From the NCBI GenBank assembly GCA_903825575.1, contig CAIKAW010000059.1:1-46845 (forward strand): a DNA stretch of 46,845 bases, in the 5' to 3' direction. Made by a program: the position numbers and the translations under genes. Origin of the DNA: an uncultured bacterium (GTDB lineage Bacteria > Actinomycetota > Actinomycetes > S36-B12 > CAIKAW01). Below, piece by piece: positions 26,539 through 35,574 of this stretch (positions are counted from its first letter, which is position 1; every line of letters starts with the position of its first letter). Under the pieces are notes generated by a model. The model was not told the DNA's origin. It searched no databases and saw nothing but the letters and a program-made list of their open reading frames with translations.

Positions 26539-27834
26539 ATGGCCCAGGTTGGATCGCGGCTCGACCCGTGGGTGCATTCCTACGCGGCTCGAACCGGCGG
26601 AATGACGGCCTCTGAGATTCGGGCCCTGTTCGCCGTCGCTGCCCGCCCGGAGGTAGTTTCCCTCGCCGGTGGCATGCCATATGTCAACGCGCTTCCCCTT
26701 GATGCCATCGCCGACACGGTGGCCCGGTTGATCCGGGAACAGGGCGCTTCGGCACTTCAGTACGGCAGCGGCCAAGGGCTACCGCAGTTGCGCGAGCAGA
26801 TTCTGGACGTGATGGCGCCGGTTGGCATCCACGCCCATGCCGACGACGTGGTCGTAACCATGGGCTCACAGCAGGCCATCGACCTGGTCGTGCGAATCTT
26901 CTGCGATCCCGGCGACGTCGTACTTGTCGAGGCCCCGTCCTACGTGGGTGCGCTAGGCGTCTTTCGCTCCTACCAGTGCGACGTGCGACATGTCGCCATG
27001 GATGAGCAGGGCCTGGACCCAAATGCGCTGAGAACCGCGATCGCCGATGCGCGGGGCGCCGGTAAGCCCATCAAACTCATTTACACCATCCCGTCCTTCC
27101 ATAACCCAGCCGGAATCACTCAAGGCCCGGCTAGGCGAAGGGAATTGCTTGAGATTGCCCAGAGCGCTGGGATCTTGCTGCTGGAGGACGACCCGTACGG
27201 ATTGCTCGGTTTTGACGGCACTGTGCCCCAAGCCATCCGTAGTGAAGACGCCGATGGGGTGGTTTACCTCGGATCCTTCTCCAAAACGATTGCCTCAGGG
27301 CTCCGCGTTGGTTGGGCAGTGGCGCCGCATGCCGTGCGCGAAAAGTTGGTACTTGCCGCCGAGGCTTCCGTGCTGTGTCCATCGCACTTCTCGCAATATG
27401 CGGTTTCGGCGTACCTAAGCGAACAGCCTTGGATGGAACAAGTGGCGGCCTTCCGCGAGTTGTACCGCGAACGCCGCGACGCCCTGCTGGCCGGTATGGA
27501 ATCAGCCTTCCCGAAGGGAACGCACTGGACCGTGCCCCAAGGCGGGTTCTACTCGTGGGTCACGCTGCCAGAACCCCTAGATGCCACAGCGATGCTGCCG
27601 CGGGCAGTAAGTGCCCTAGTTGCATACGTGCCAGGAACTGGTTTCTATGTCGACGGTCAAGGCCGTCGCTCGATGCGGTTGTCTTATTGCTTCCCCGATC
27701 CCGAACGGATCCAAGAGGGGGTCCGACGACTGGCTTCGGTAATTTCTGCCGAGTTGGACACATTGGCGACCTTTGGGCCAGCCGGACCGGCCGGCTCCGG
27801 CTCGACGTCCAGCCCCAGCCCGGATCTGGCCTAA
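26539..27834 (+). CDS. PLP-dependent aminotransferase, 2-aminoadipate/MocR-like class I
   Basis: The 431-residue protein is a fold-type I aminotransferase. YTIPSFHNPAGIT (182-194) carries the cofactor Asn189, LLEDDPYG (214-221) the Asp and Tyr, and GSFSKTIASGLRVGW (245-259) the Schiff-base Lys249 and Arg256. It resembles LysN-like and MocR-domain enzymes but has no DNA-binding domain. The substrate is unknown. The frame is open to 26386, but ATG 26539 with GGAGGG upstream gives the family N-terminus. It is three bases before the ligase gene. The C-terminal 20 residues are Gly/Ser/Pro-rich. Confidence 0.92.
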   Translation: MAQVGSRLDPWVHSYAARTGGMTASEIRALFAVAARPEVVSLAGGMPYVNALPLDAIADTVARLIREQGASALQYGSGQGLPQLREQILDVMAPVGIHAHADDVVVTMGSQQAIDLVVRIFCDPGDVVLVEAPSYVGALGVFRSYQCDVRHVAMDEQGLDPNALRTAIADARGAGKPIKLIYTIPSFHNPAGITQGPARRRELLEIAQSAGILLLEDDPYGLLGFDGTVPQAIRSEDADGVVYLGSFSKTIASGLRVGWAVAPHAVREKLVLAAEASVLCPSHFSQYAVSAYLSEQPWMEQVAAFRELYRERRDALLAGMESAFPKGTHWTVPQGGFYSWVTLPEPLDATAMLPRAVSALVAYVPGTGFYVDGQGRRSMRLSYCFPDPERIQEGVRRLASVISAELDTLATFGPAGPAGSGSTSSPSPDLA

Positions 27835-27837
27835 ATC

Positions 27838-28797
27838 ATGACCGCCAAAAGCGTGCTGGTCCTGTGCGGCGGACTCTCAGCCGAACGGGAAGTGTCGATC
27901 CGTTCTGGTCGCCGCATCGCAGCAGCCCTGGCTGATAACGGGCACCAAATCCAGGTTGCGGATTTTGATGCGCAACTGTTGAGCCGACTGAAGCAGGATC
28001 GGCCTGACGTTGTTGTCCCGCTGCTACACGGAGCCGAGGGCGAAGACGGATCTTTACCAACAATGTTGGAACTTCTTGGTATTGCCTTTGTTGGTTCCCC
28101 TGCCCGATCATGCCGACTAGCTTTCGATAAGCCGGTGGCAAATGAAATCGTTGCTGCTAAAGGGATTCGGGTACCTCAAGCGGTGACTTTGCCACAACGG
28201 GTGTTTCGCGAGTTGGGCGCTGTAGAAGTTGTCGCAGCGATCCTCGAGCGAGTCTCGCTGCCATTGATCATTAAACCCACTCGTGGTGGTTCCGCATTGG
28301 GAGTCACTGCCGCGCATCAAGTTTCGGAAGTAGCTCCTGCCCTCGTAGCAGCATTTGCTTACGGCGAAACCGTGCTGGTGCAGCATTTCGTCTCCGGAAT
28401 TGAGATCGCTATTTCAGTGGTTGCTGATGGTGACTCAGCAACGGCACTGCCAGCGGTTGAGATTTGCCCCGATGGCGACGCGTACGACTATCGAGCTCGA
28501 TACACGGCTGGCCTAACTGAGTTCTTTGCCCCGGCCCGGTTGCCGGAGGACCTAACCAGCCACGCTGCAAACGTGGCCGTGCAGGCGCACCTGGCCCTGG
28601 GGCTACGGGACTGGTCTCGAACCGACTTGATTGTCGACGAAGCTGGTGTTGTCTGGTACCTCGAGACGAATTCAGCGCCCGGGATGACTGAGACTTCGCT
28701 CTTTCCGCAAGCGGCGGTAGCCGCAGGTCAGGATCTAGGCCAGTTGTGCTCGGCCCTGGTTCGGACCGCCGCCGAACGTTCACTCAATCAAGATTGA
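27838..28797 (+). CDS. D-alanine--D-alanine ligase family protein
   Basis: The 319-residue ATP-grasp protein shows Ddl features: GGLSAEREVSIRSG (about 11-24), LHGAEGEDGSLPTMLELLGI, KPTRGGSALGV and ETNSAPGMTETSLFP near the C-terminus. The last motif is usually N-T-L-P-G-M-T, so Asn-Ser-Ala-Pro is a small deviation. It likely joins two D-alanines for peptidoglycan. A second Ddl beside mraY-murF cannot be excluded because those genes are outside the window. It is three bases after the aminotransferase gene, and an amino-acid supply link is inference. The stop is 14 bases from the convergent parB stop. Confidence 0.88.
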   Translation: MTAKSVLVLCGGLSAEREVSIRSGRRIAAALADNGHQIQVADFDAQLLSRLKQDRPDVVVPLLHGAEGEDGSLPTMLELLGIAFVGSPARSCRLAFDKPVANEIVAAKGIRVPQAVTLPQRVFRELGAVEVVAAILERVSLPLIIKPTRGGSALGVTAAHQVSEVAPALVAAFAYGETVLVQHFVSGIEIAISVVADGDSATALPAVEICPDGDAYDYRARYTAGLTEFFAPARLPEDLTSHAANVAVQAHLALGLRDWSRTDLIVDEAGVVWYLETNSAPGMTETSLFPQAAVAAGQDLGQLCSALVRTAAERSLNQD

Positions 28798-28811
28798 CCA
28801 AGTCGGCGCAA

Positions 28812-29711
28812 TCAGGCTGGGGCAATCAGATCGGTCACCCGTGCCAGATCTTCGAGTGAGGCGACCTCGATAACCACCCGACCCCGACTGGCACCGAGCT
28901 CGACCCGCACCCGGGTGTCTAGACGATCAGCCAGCCGATCGACGTAGCTAGAAACGTCAGCAGATCCGGCGCGGGGGCGCCGCTGGCGTTTGGCACGTGG
29001 TTCAGCCGAATTCCCAACCGCCACTATCTCTTCGACAGCTCGAACGGATAGGCCTTCGGCAACAATCCGCGTCGCGAGCGACTCCATGGCCGATTCGTCT
29101 AGAGACAACAAGGCTCGTGCGTGTCCGGCGGAAAGAACGCCAGCTGCGACCCGGCGCTGGACCGCCAAGGGTAGGCGGAGCAAGCGAATCGTGTTTGCTA
29201 CCTGTGGGCGGGATCGGCCCAGGCGAGTGGCCAATTCTTCTGTAGTGCAGCCAAAATCCAGCAGGAGTTGCTGGTACGCGGCAGCTTCTTCGAGGGCGTT
29301 TAGTTGTGAGCGGTGCAGATTCTCAAGCAACGCATCTCGCAGCAGCGCGTCATCTGGGGTTTCTCGAATTAGCGCCGGTAGGTACTTGAAACCGGCAGCT
29401 TGGCAGGCTCGTAGCCGACGCTCACCGGCCACGAGTTCGAATTCGGCGCCAGCGGGTCGAACCACCACCGGCTGCAACAGCCCAACGGTGGTTATCGAGT
29501 GAACCAGCTCTCGTAGTTCGTCCTCGTCGAAGACTTGGCGCGGTTGGCGTGGGTTGGTACGAACCAGCTCGATCGGGATTTCCGAATAGCGCACCGAAGC
29601 CGTCCCTGCGGATCGGCCAGCCGGGGCCGACTCCGAATCAGGTGCCAACCCACCCTGCCCGTCGGCGATTAAGGCTCCTAGCCCTCGGCCGAGCCCACGC
29701 TTCACCGCCAT
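28812..29711 (-). CDS. parB: Chromosome partitioning protein ParB
   Basis: ParB binds parS and spreads along DNA as a CTP-dependent clamp. The 299-residue protein starts [15 protein letters not shown], the ParA-contacting motif. It has NPRQPRQVF and the CTP-binding GERRLRACQ (96-104), a helix-turn-helix ([19 protein letters not shown]) and a C-terminal dimerisation segment. AAGGGA precedes the ATG. It lies 106 bases downstream of parA and can also be read from its own promoter there. Its target sites are the parS-like sequences at 30685 and 31374. Confidence 0.97.
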   Translation of the reverse strand: MAVKRGLGRGLGALIADGQGGLAPDSESAPAGRSAGTASVRYSEIPIELVRTNPRQPRQVFDEDELRELVHSITTVGLLQPVVVRPAGAEFELVAGERRLRACQAAGFKYLPALIRETPDDALLRDALLENLHRSQLNALEEAAAYQQLLLDFGCTTEELATRLGRSRPQVANTIRLLRLPLAVQRRVAAGVLSAGHARALLSLDESAMESLATRIVAEGLSVRAVEEIVAVGNSAEPRAKRQRRPRAGSADVSSYVDRLADRLDTRVRVELGASRGRVVIEVASLEDLARVTDLIAPA

Positions 29712-29817
29712 GATGTCCCTTTCCTACCTAAAAGCCGGAAATATACCTTATGTAACTATCACTGCTTGAAAGCTAAAATGTGGATGTTGTATGAGGCAAT
29801 CCCCAAGGTATCCACAG
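29712..29817. promoter_or_regulatory. parA-parB spacer with AT-rich promoter region and DnaA-box-like sites
   Basis: This 106-base spacer is much more AT-rich than its surroundings. On the minus strand TATATT (in GGTATATTTCC) could be a -10 for parB. Two 9-mers resemble DnaA boxes: TGTGGATGT (29779-29787) and GTATCCACA (29808-29816, eight of nine). They face each other across 20 bases. Confidence 0.4.
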
Positions 29818-30744
29818 CTAATCGGTCCGTTCACTCAGTTCCCTCGCTGCACTCAAGTAACACTGGGCTCCGATTGAACCGGGGTCGTAAGCAAGGATCG
29901 ATTGACCAAAGCCGGGAGCCTCTGAAAGCCGAACCGAACGCGGGATCTGCGTTGGCAGGACGACGTCCGCGAAGTGGGCTCGAACCTCGTCGGCGACCTG
30001 GTTCCCCAGCCGCGTGCGCCCATCAAACATGGTAAGCAGGATCGCCCCTATATGCAGATTCGCATTTAAGTTAGCCCGGACCATCCCAAGGAATTGAATC
30101 AGTTGGCTGACGCCCTCCAGTGCGTAGTACTCGCACTGGATGGGGATCAACAACTCCGCGGCCGCAACGAAGGCGTTTAGCGTAAGCAGGCCGATGCTGG
30201 GGGGGCAGTCGATGAAGACGTAGTCATACCGAGCGCCGGCATTGGCCTCAGCATCCAAATAGGCGCGTAACGAACGAGACAGCCGCCATTCGCGGGCCAC
30301 CAGTGGGTACAACTCCATCTCGGCGCCGGCCAAGTCCAGAGTGGCAGGAAGCACCCATAGCCCGTCTGCTTCCTGCGCCTTTACGACAGCGGCGGCAATT
30401 GGAAGGTCGTCAAGGAGCACCTCGTAGCTGCTCGGGGTGCCCGAGTGGTGTGGGATCGACAAAGCCGTGGAGGCATTTCCCTGGGGATCTAGATCAATCA
30501 GCAGTACCCGTTGGCCCTGTAGCGCCAGGGCGGCCGCCAAGTTAACGGTTGAGGTGGTCTTGCCAACCCCACCCTTCTGGTTTGCCACCGTGATGATCCG
30601 AGTCTGGATTGGATGTGGCAATGCGGGAAAGTGACCAGCGAGCACCCGGGCAGCCGCGGCGGCACTTGCCTCAATCGGCATCGGCGTTTCCCGTGAAACA
30701 CGGCGTTCCGGGAGTTCGGGTGAGCCTGACTCGGTCATGTTCAC
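29818..30744 (-). CDS. parA: Chromosome partitioning ATPase ParA/Soj
   Basis: This 308-residue deviant Walker ATPase drives origin segregation with ParB. The motif KGGVGKTT (57-64) with the signature lysine, and VFIDCPPSIGLLT, identify the Soj type. An N-terminal extension of about 48 residues contains VSRETP, whose codons overlap the first parS-like site. The GTG start overlaps the rsmG stop by four bases (GTGA); an in-frame ATG two codons later is an alternative. It belongs to the rpmH-to-parB transcript group leading away from oriC. Confidence 0.97.
   Translation of the reverse strand: MNMTESGSPELPERRVSRETPMPIEASAAAAARVLAGHFPALPHPIQTRIITVANQKGGVGKTTSTVNLAAALALQGQRVLLIDLDPQGNASTALSIPHHSGTPSSYEVLLDDLPIAAAVVKAQEADGLWVLPATLDLAGAEMELYPLVAREWRLSRSLRAYLDAEANAGARYDYVFIDCPPSIGLLTLNAFVAAAELLIPIQCEYYALEGVSQLIQFLGMVRANLNANLHIGAILLTMFDGRTRLGNQVADEVRAHFADVVLPTQIPRSVRLSEAPGFGQSILAYDPGSIGAQCYLSAARELSERTD
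30685..30700. other. parS-like site in parA
   Basis: CGTTTCCCGTGAAACA differs from the consensus TGTTTCACGTGAAACA at two positions. The right half CGTGAAACA is intact. The site encodes VSRET in the parA N-terminus. It shares its central substitution (A to C) with the second site at 31374. ParB binding is expected from position and sequence. Confidence 0.75.
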
Positions 30745-31394
30745 CTCAGTCTCGCGAAGTCAACCAGCGTCGTTGGAAGGGTGAGACCAGGGGCAGAACA
30801 GCTGCGGATGACCGCCGGCGCCGCTCCCGACCTAGCGAGAGTAGCGGCTGCCTCGGCGACCTCGGCTACTGCATCCGCGCCCTTGAATGCCAGCACCCGC
30901 CCGCCAATCCGAGTCAGCGGCAGAGCCCAGTTAGCCAGTCTTGTCAGCGGCGCTACCGCACGCGCTGTCACTACATCGGCTCGAAACGAACCCGCCAAAT
31001 CCTCAGCCCGGGCTCTAACGACCTTTACCCGATCCCCTAGACCCAAGAGTTCGACTGCCTCGGTAAGGAAGGTTGCTCGGCGCAGGAGTGGTTCGACACA
31101 CGTTATTTCCAGATCCGGCCTGGTCAATGCCCATACCAGTCCGGGCAACCCCGCACCCGCGCCGACGTCAACGACGTGGGCGGCTTCTGGAAGCAGGTCG
31201 AGGTCAATTCCCACGACCGCACAATTAAGCAAATGGCGCTGCCAGAGCCGCGGAACTTCTCGGGGACCGATTAGACCTCGCTCTACAGCTACCTCTGCCA
31301 ACAAAGCAGCGAAAGGGTCAAGGACCAAGACAGGAGGCCAAGGGTCTCCTGGATCTGGTCGGTCCCAAGCCAGCGTTTCCCGTGAAACGACCAC
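30741..31394 (-). CDS. rsmG: 16S rRNA (guanine-527-N7)-methyltransferase RsmG
   Basis: RsmG (GidB) methylates G527 of 16S rRNA with S-adenosylmethionine. The 217-residue protein has the SAM-binding motif VVDVGAGAGLPGLV (about 69-82), VVRARAED and VVTARAVAPL. It begins MVVSRETLAWD; the VSRET codons carry the second parS-like site, so the protein's first residues are shaped by DNA-segregation needs. The GTG start is ten bases after the jag stop. The last base triplet overlaps the parA start. Confidence 0.96.
   Translation of the reverse strand: MVVSRETLAWDRPDPGDPWPPVLVLDPFAALLAEVAVERGLIGPREVPRLWQRHLLNCAVVGIDLDLLPEAAHVVDVGAGAGLPGLVWALTRPDLEITCVEPLLRRATFLTEAVELLGLGDRVKVVRARAEDLAGSFRADVVTARAVAPLTRLANWALPLTRIGGRVLAFKGADAVAEVAEAAATLARSGAAPAVIRSCSAPGLTLPTTLVDFARLR
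31374..31389. other. parS-like site at the start of rsmG
   Basis: CGTTTCCCGTGAAACG has the same central TTTCCCGTGAAA core as the site at 30685, 689 bases away. Both are within 5 kb of oriC, the usual ParB loading zone. Confidence 0.75.
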
Positions 31395-31403
31395 GGCTAG
31401 TTG

Positions 31404-31934
31404 TCAGGCCGGAGAGACGACGATCCGGCGGTCGGGATCGACTCCCTCAGAAGAACTGGCAAGTCCAGCGGCGGTCACGACGTCGTGGACCACCTTGCGC
31501 TCGAACGCAGTCATTGCGGCAAGTTTCACGGGGGCGCCGGTGCGCTGCACCTCGGCCACCGCCTCCTTGCCCACTTCAACTAATTCAGCCTTGCGGGCGG
31601 CGCGAAACCCATCCACGTCCAGCATCATCCGGGAACGCTCGCCGGTCTCGCGGGTGACCGCCAGGCGGGACAACTCCTGTAAGGCATCTAGTACCCGTCC
31701 CTCTGGGCCAACTAACTCACCTAGGTCGGCACCCACTACCGCCACCATGGCCCGGTCACCCTCGACGTCCATCAAGAGGTCCCCACCGAGGTCCGCGATA
31801 TCCAGCAGGCCTTCCAGGTAATCGGCTGCGATATCGCCTTCGCGCATCAATTCCTTCAGCCGACCCCCGCCATCAGTGGCTGCCACTACGGTCTCGCTCG
31901 CCTCAGTGTCGGGTGTCGTCGCGTCGTTGCTCAT
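31404..31934 (-). CDS. jag: Jag/KhpB-type RNA-binding protein (KH and R3H domains)
   Basis: The 176-residue protein contains a KH-like domain (about 55-105; GDRAMVAVVGADLGELVGPEGRVLDALQ) and a C-terminal R3H domain (MTAFERKVVHDVV...SEGVDPDRRIVV). It lacks the long N-terminal Jag_N domain of Firmicutes and has an acidic start instead. It probably binds RNA and affects cell-envelope growth. It lies between yidC and rsmG, the conserved position. Confidence 0.94.
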   Translation of the reverse strand: MSNDATTPDTEASETVVAATDGGGRLKELMREGDIAADYLEGLLDIADLGGDLLMDVEGDRAMVAVVGADLGELVGPEGRVLDALQELSRLAVTRETGERSRMMLDVDGFRAARKAELVEVGKEAVAEVQRTGAPVKLAAMTAFERKVVHDVVTAAGLASSSEGVDPDRRIVVSPA

Positions 31935-31985
31935 GCGTTCCTCCTGCGCGGCCAGGGCCGCTATCTTCGGGATTTACTCCCGTGG

Positions 31986-33008
31986 TCAAGATTTTGGGGA
32001 GTCGGAATCCGGTTCGTCCAACTCGTTGTCTTCGACTGAATTGATCGGGTCAACCGCTACCGGTTCGCCCTTGCTGGTGATCGCCGGCCCACTGGGTCCC
32101 GTCGCCCGCTCGCGCTTGGTCTTCCGCTTGGGCTGGACTCGCTTAACTACTTCAGTCGGAGCCACAACTACAGGGGCAATGGCCACTGGGTTCTTCTTCG
32201 CCTTACGAAGCTCCCAGGCGTCGAAGGCCGGAGTGCCAGGTTGCGGGTTATTGCGAATGACATAGAACTGCTGACCCATGGACCAAACGTTCGTGGTCAG
32301 CCAGTAGATGAGTACCCCAATCGGGAAGTTGATCCCACCGATGGCGAAGACAAAGGGGAACACATAGAGCAGGATCCGCTGCTGCTGCGCGATCGGATTG
32401 TCACGTGCGGTGTTCTTGACGATCAACTGACGCTGAGTCAGGAACGTCGTCAATGTCATCAACACAATCAAGATCAGTGTGACGATATGAATCGTTAACG
32501 CGCTGGTTGAATACGGAGCTTGTGTGAACGCACCGGCGTGAACGAAGGTGCTCGAGATCGGCGCACCAAAGATCTTCGCCTCGCGGGCGTGATCGACCAT
32601 CGTCTTGGTTAGGACTCCGCGCGGCACATCCATCGCGATACCCTGAAGAACCCGGAACAGTGCATAGAAAATGGGCGCCTGCAACAAAATTGGCAGACAA
32701 CTAGCGAGCGGATTGGTGCCCGTCTCGCGGTACAACTTCATCATTTCCTGCGACTGACGCTCGCGGTCACCCGCGTGCTTCTTTTGAATTTCCTTCATCT
32801 GCGGCTGAATGATCTGCAAGTTCCGCTGCGCGTTAATCTGCTTAACGAAAAGCGGGATTAGCAGGATCCGAATGACGATGACTAGGCCAACAATCGACAG
32901 GCCCCAGGACCAGCCACTGGATACGCCAAAGATCGGACTCAGCAGGTGGTAGAACGCGGCAAGGAGCCAAGAGACTGGAACTTCGATCCAGTGCAGAATG
33001 GACGACAC
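31986..33008 (-). CDS. yidC: Membrane protein insertase YidC
   Basis: YidC inserts and folds membrane proteins with or without SecYEG. The 340-residue protein has five likely helices: an N-terminal one (VPVSWLLAAFYHLLSPIF), then GLSIVGLVIVIRILLIPLF with the hydrophilic-groove arginine. The hairpin MKEIQKKHAGDRERQ, CLPILLQAPIFYALF and FPFVFAIGGINFPIGVLIYWLTTN follow. It has no lipobox, unlike Bacillus SpoIIIJ. The last 80 residues are charged with basic clusters and an acidic end, probably for ribosome contact. The GTG start follows the yidD stop directly. Confidence 0.96.
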   Translation of the reverse strand: MSSILHWIEVPVSWLLAAFYHLLSPIFGVSSGWSWGLSIVGLVIVIRILLIPLFVKQINAQRNLQIIQPQMKEIQKKHAGDRERQSQEMMKLYRETGTNPLASCLPILLQAPIFYALFRVLQGIAMDVPRGVLTKTMVDHAREAKIFGAPISSTFVHAGAFTQAPYSTSALTIHIVTLILIVLMTLTTFLTQRQLIVKNTARDNPIAQQQRILLYVFPFVFAIGGINFPIGVLIYWLTTNVWSMGQQFYVIRNNPQPGTPAFDAWELRKAKKNPVAIAPVVVAPTEVVKRVQPKRKTKRERATGPSGPAITSKGEPVAVDPINSVEDNELDEPDSDSPKS

Positions 33009-33323
33009 TCAGACTCCCTGAACCGACGACAGCGGATTACCGTAGAGGTCGACCGTAGGGTGCCACGCTCCGTGCGGAGGCACCGGGTCGATTCCACCCA
33101 GGTTCCATGGATTACACCGCAGTAACCGCCATCCGGTCAGCAGGGTCCCCTTGATGGCTCCGTGAGTGCGTACCGCATCGAGTCCGTAGTGCGAGCAGGA
33201 CGGGTAATACCGACACCGGGCACCCAGCAATGGGCTCAGGGTGAGTTGGTATCCGCGGATCACTAGCGCCAAGGCATTTGAGGGAACCCGCCAGATGAAC
33301 TGAAATACCAACTTTCCGGTCAT
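33009..33323 (-). CDS. yidD: Membrane protein insertion efficiency factor YidD
   Basis: The 104-residue protein has the YidD/DUF37 signature [20 protein letters not shown] followed by [20 protein letters not shown], with three conserved cysteines. It is a small membrane-associated protein that helps YidC-dependent insertion. It sits between rnpA (ATGA overlap) and yidC (adjacent stop/start), as in most bacteria. Length is normal for actinobacteria. Confidence 0.95.
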   Translation of the reverse strand: MTGKLVFQFIWRVPSNALALVIRGYQLTLSPLLGARCRYYPSCSHYGLDAVRTHGAIKGTLLTGWRLLRCNPWNLGGIDPVPPHGAWHPTVDLYGNPLSSVQGV

Positions 33324-33658
33324 TGCAGGGCCCCCGGCATGGAGGTGAGTGCGCCGACTAGATCTCGGCTAAGCCTGTGGGAATCGGCCGCGGCGGCCGA
33401 AGGCAACGCCCGCACGACGACCTGTAGTCCGGGCTTGAGCTGCGGAATTAGTTCTGCCACCTGGTGGCGCAGGCGCCGGGTCACCCGGCTGCGAACTACC
33501 GAAGGACCAACATTGCGACCCACAGCGAAGGCCACGCGGGTAATCCCCTCGCCGGGGACAACGTGGATCACAACGCAGCCGCGGGATATCCGGCGGCCCC
33601 GTCGCACCGTCGCAACGATGTCCTGGTGGCGCCGGAGCCGATTGGCTGCCGGCAGCAT
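33320..33658 (-). CDS. rnpA: Ribonuclease P protein component
   Basis: RnpA is the protein subunit of RNase P, which trims tRNA 5' leaders. The 112-residue product starts [14 protein letters not shown] and contains the family block [25 protein letters not shown], the RNR-like RNA-binding helix. The frame is open upstream to 33763, overlapping rpmH, but the ATG at 33658 matches the family start. It begins four bases after the rpmH stop. Confidence 0.95.
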   Translation of the reverse strand: MLPAANRLRRHQDIVATVRRGRRISRGCVVIHVVPGEGITRVAFAVGRNVGPSVVRSRVTRRLRHQVAELIPQLKPGLQVVVRALPSAAAADSHRLSRDLVGALTSMPGALQ

Positions 33659-33662
33659 TGGC

Positions 33663-33797
33663 TTATGCCGAGAGTCGAGCGCGGCCCTTGGCCCGACGGC
33701 TCGTAATAACCGCGCGACCGGCTCTGGTGCGCATCCGAAGCCGGAAGCCATGCGTCTTCGCACGACGGCGGTTGTTCGGCTGGAACGTGCGCTTCAT
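33663..33797 (-). CDS. rpmH: 50S ribosomal protein bL34
   Basis: The minus strand encodes 44 residues beginning [18 protein letters not shown] and ending [10 protein letters not shown], a full-length L34. GGAG lies six bases upstream of the ATG. It is the first gene of the rpmH-rnpA-yidD-yidC-jag-rsmG-parA-parB group and divergent from dnaA, the classic arrangement at bacterial origins. An in-frame GTG directly precedes the ATG; ATG is preferred because MKRT is the family start. Confidence 0.97.
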   Translation of the reverse strand: MKRTFQPNNRRRAKTHGFRLRMRTRAGRAVITSRRAKGRARLSA

Positions 33798-33884
33798 CAC
33801 CGGCTCCGGTCAAGGCTGGTCGCCTGTGGCGACAAAGGTGCCCAATTACCAAACGAAAGTGTCGGGAAGGGCGAGAACACCCAT

Positions 33885-33914
33885 ACGGTACGGACCCAAA
33901 GCCGCTTCGGTCAA
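33885..33914 (-). promoter_or_regulatory. rpmH promoter
   Basis: On the minus strand TTGACC (33914-33909) and TACCGT (33890-33885) are 18 bases apart. The start of transcription would be about 80 bases before rpmH. The 337-base gap 33798-34134 between rpmH and dnaA holds this promoter, the dnaA promoter and several DnaA-box-like sequences; no gene is seen in it. Confidence 0.5.
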
Positions 33915-34013
33915 ACCGCCCCACTAGTTCCTCCTCAAGGTGGCCGCCCGCTAGCCCGGCGCAGCCACGCCAACCTCTTCCAGTCGCCGGGCCTAACCCC
34001 CACAATGGATTCC

Positions 34014-34113
34014 TTGTCCACAGGTTGGATGCGGTGGTTGAGGGACCAGAGTCGACTGGCTATGGTCGCGACACCGCCACCGGTCCACAACCTGTGGAGA
34101 ACCGTGTGGACTT
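34014..34113 (+). promoter_or_regulatory. dnaA promoter flanked by DnaA boxes
   Basis: TTGAGG (34038-34043) and TATGGT (34061-34066) are 17 bases apart and form a good promoter. A perfect TTGTCCACA DnaA box (34014-34022) lies just upstream of the -35. Three weaker boxes lie downstream of the expected start: CGGTCCACA (34081), TGTGGAGAA (34093, eight of nine) and TGTGGACTT (34105). This arrangement suits autorepression of dnaA by its own product. Confidence 0.65.
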
Positions 34114-34134
34114 TGACCCTTTTAGGAGGTGGCG

Positions 34135-35574
34135 ATGGAGCAGGCCCAGGAAATGGGAGACCTGTGGCGCAAGACCGTCGCCATCCTTGATGAGGGACAG
34201 ACCACCCTGCAACAGCGGGCATTTCTCAAAGTGACGCAACCTTTGGGCTTGGTCGGGGACACGGTGCTACTTGCTGCCCCGAATGAATTCACCAAGGACT
34301 TCCTCGAAACCCGCCTGCGCCCCATGGTGGTAGAGGCGCTTTCGAACACGCTGGGTCGGCCGGTCAAGATTGCGGTCACGGTGGACCCGAAGGTGGCCCC
34401 CGTCATGGACGATGAGACCACCGACACCTTGGCTGACTCGACATATGCCGAGACCCAAGTGCAGGAAAACCTGGCCACTCGTGAAACCCCGCCAGATCGA
34501 CCAGGAACCGGTGGCCCATCAACTAGAGCTGCCCACGAATCAAGTCGGCTAAACCCGAAGTACACCTTTGACACCTTTGTGATCGGCTCTAGCAACCGGT
34601 TCGCCCATGCGGCTGCGGTCGCGGTGGCAGAACAACCCGCCCGTGCCTACAACCCACTCTTCATTTACGGTGAATCCGGGCTGGGTAAGACCCACTTGTT
34701 GCACGCGATCGGTCACTACGCCCGAACTCTGTATGCCGGACTACGGGTTCGCTACGTCAGTTCGGAAGAATTCACCAACGAATTCATCAACTCGATTCGT
34801 GATGACAAGGCGGCTACTTTCCAGCGCCGGTACCGCGATGTAGACATCCTTTTGGTGGACGATATTCAGTTCCTGTCTGGAAAAGTCCAAACGCAGGAAG
34901 AGTTTTTCCACACTTTCAACACGCTACACAACGCCAATAAGCAGATCGTTGTGACTTCCGATATGCCACCAAAGTTGTTGCAGAATTTCGAAGATCGGAT
35001 GCGTTCGAGGTTTGAGTGGGGATTGATCACCGACATCAAACCTCCGGAGCTTGAGACCCGAATTGCGATTCTGCGGAAGAAGTCCGCACTGGATCGGTTG
35101 GCGGCACCGCCTGAGGTACTCGAATACATCGCAGACAAGATTGACTCGAACATCCGAGAACTTGAAGGGGCGTTGATTCGGGTTGCGGCCTTCGCAAGCC
35201 TGAACCGGCAGCCGGTTAGTTACGCCTTAGCTGAAGAAGTTCTAAAGGATCTGCTTCCAGACCATGTTGGTCCGGAGATCACTTCGGCGATGATCATGAC
35301 CCAGACCGCTGCGTACTTTGGAATTTCACTAGATGACTTGTGTGGCTCGAGTCGGTCCCGGGTGCTGGTAACCGCTAGGCAGATTGCCATGTATCTGTGC
35401 CGAGAGTTGACGGACCTGTCGCTTCCCAAGATTGGCCAGCAGTTTGGCGGCCGGGACCACACCACCGTTATGCACGCCGACCGAAAGATCCGTCACCTAA
35501 TGGCCGAAAGGCGAAGTTTGTACAACCAGGTCACCGACCTCACGGGCCGAATCAAACAGCAGGCCCGCGGATAG
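34135..35574 (+). CDS. dnaA: Chromosomal replication initiator DnaA
   Basis: DnaA opens oriC and loads the helicase. The 479-residue protein has an N-terminal DnaB-interaction domain (1-75) and a variable linker (80-140). The AAA+ domain follows with Walker A GESGLGKT (179-186), Walker [10 protein letters not shown] and the arginine-rich RMRSRFEWG, then the DNA-binding domain with [11 protein letters not shown]. The linker is short compared with Streptomyces. The GTG at 34129 is inside the AGGAGGTG ribosome-binding site, so the ATG at 34135, five bases after AGGAGG, is the start. Confidence 0.98.
   Translation: MEQAQEMGDLWRKTVAILDEGQTTLQQRAFLKVTQPLGLVGDTVLLAAPNEFTKDFLETRLRPMVVEALSNTLGRPVKIAVTVDPKVAPVMDDETTDTLADSTYAETQVQENLATRETPPDRPGTGGPSTRAAHESSRLNPKYTFDTFVIGSSNRFAHAAAVAVAEQPARAYNPLFIYGESGLGKTHLLHAIGHYARTLYAGLRVRYVSSEEFTNEFINSIRDDKAATFQRRYRDVDILLVDDIQFLSGKVQTQEEFFHTFNTLHNANKQIVVTSDMPPKLLQNFEDRMRSRFEWGLITDIKPPELETRIAILRKKSALDRLAAPPEVLEYIADKIDSNIRELEGALIRVAAFASLNRQPVSYALAEEVLKDLLPDHVGPEITSAMIMTQTAAYFGISLDDLCGSSRSRVLVTARQIAMYLCRELTDLSLPKIGQQFGGRDHTTVMHADRKIRHLMAERRSLYNQVTDLTGRIKQQARG

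Noticed and set aside
34478-34493. Third parS-like half-site in dnaA (CTCGTGAAAC)
   Set aside because: Only the right half matches; the left half is unrelated, unlike the two sites in parA and rsmG.
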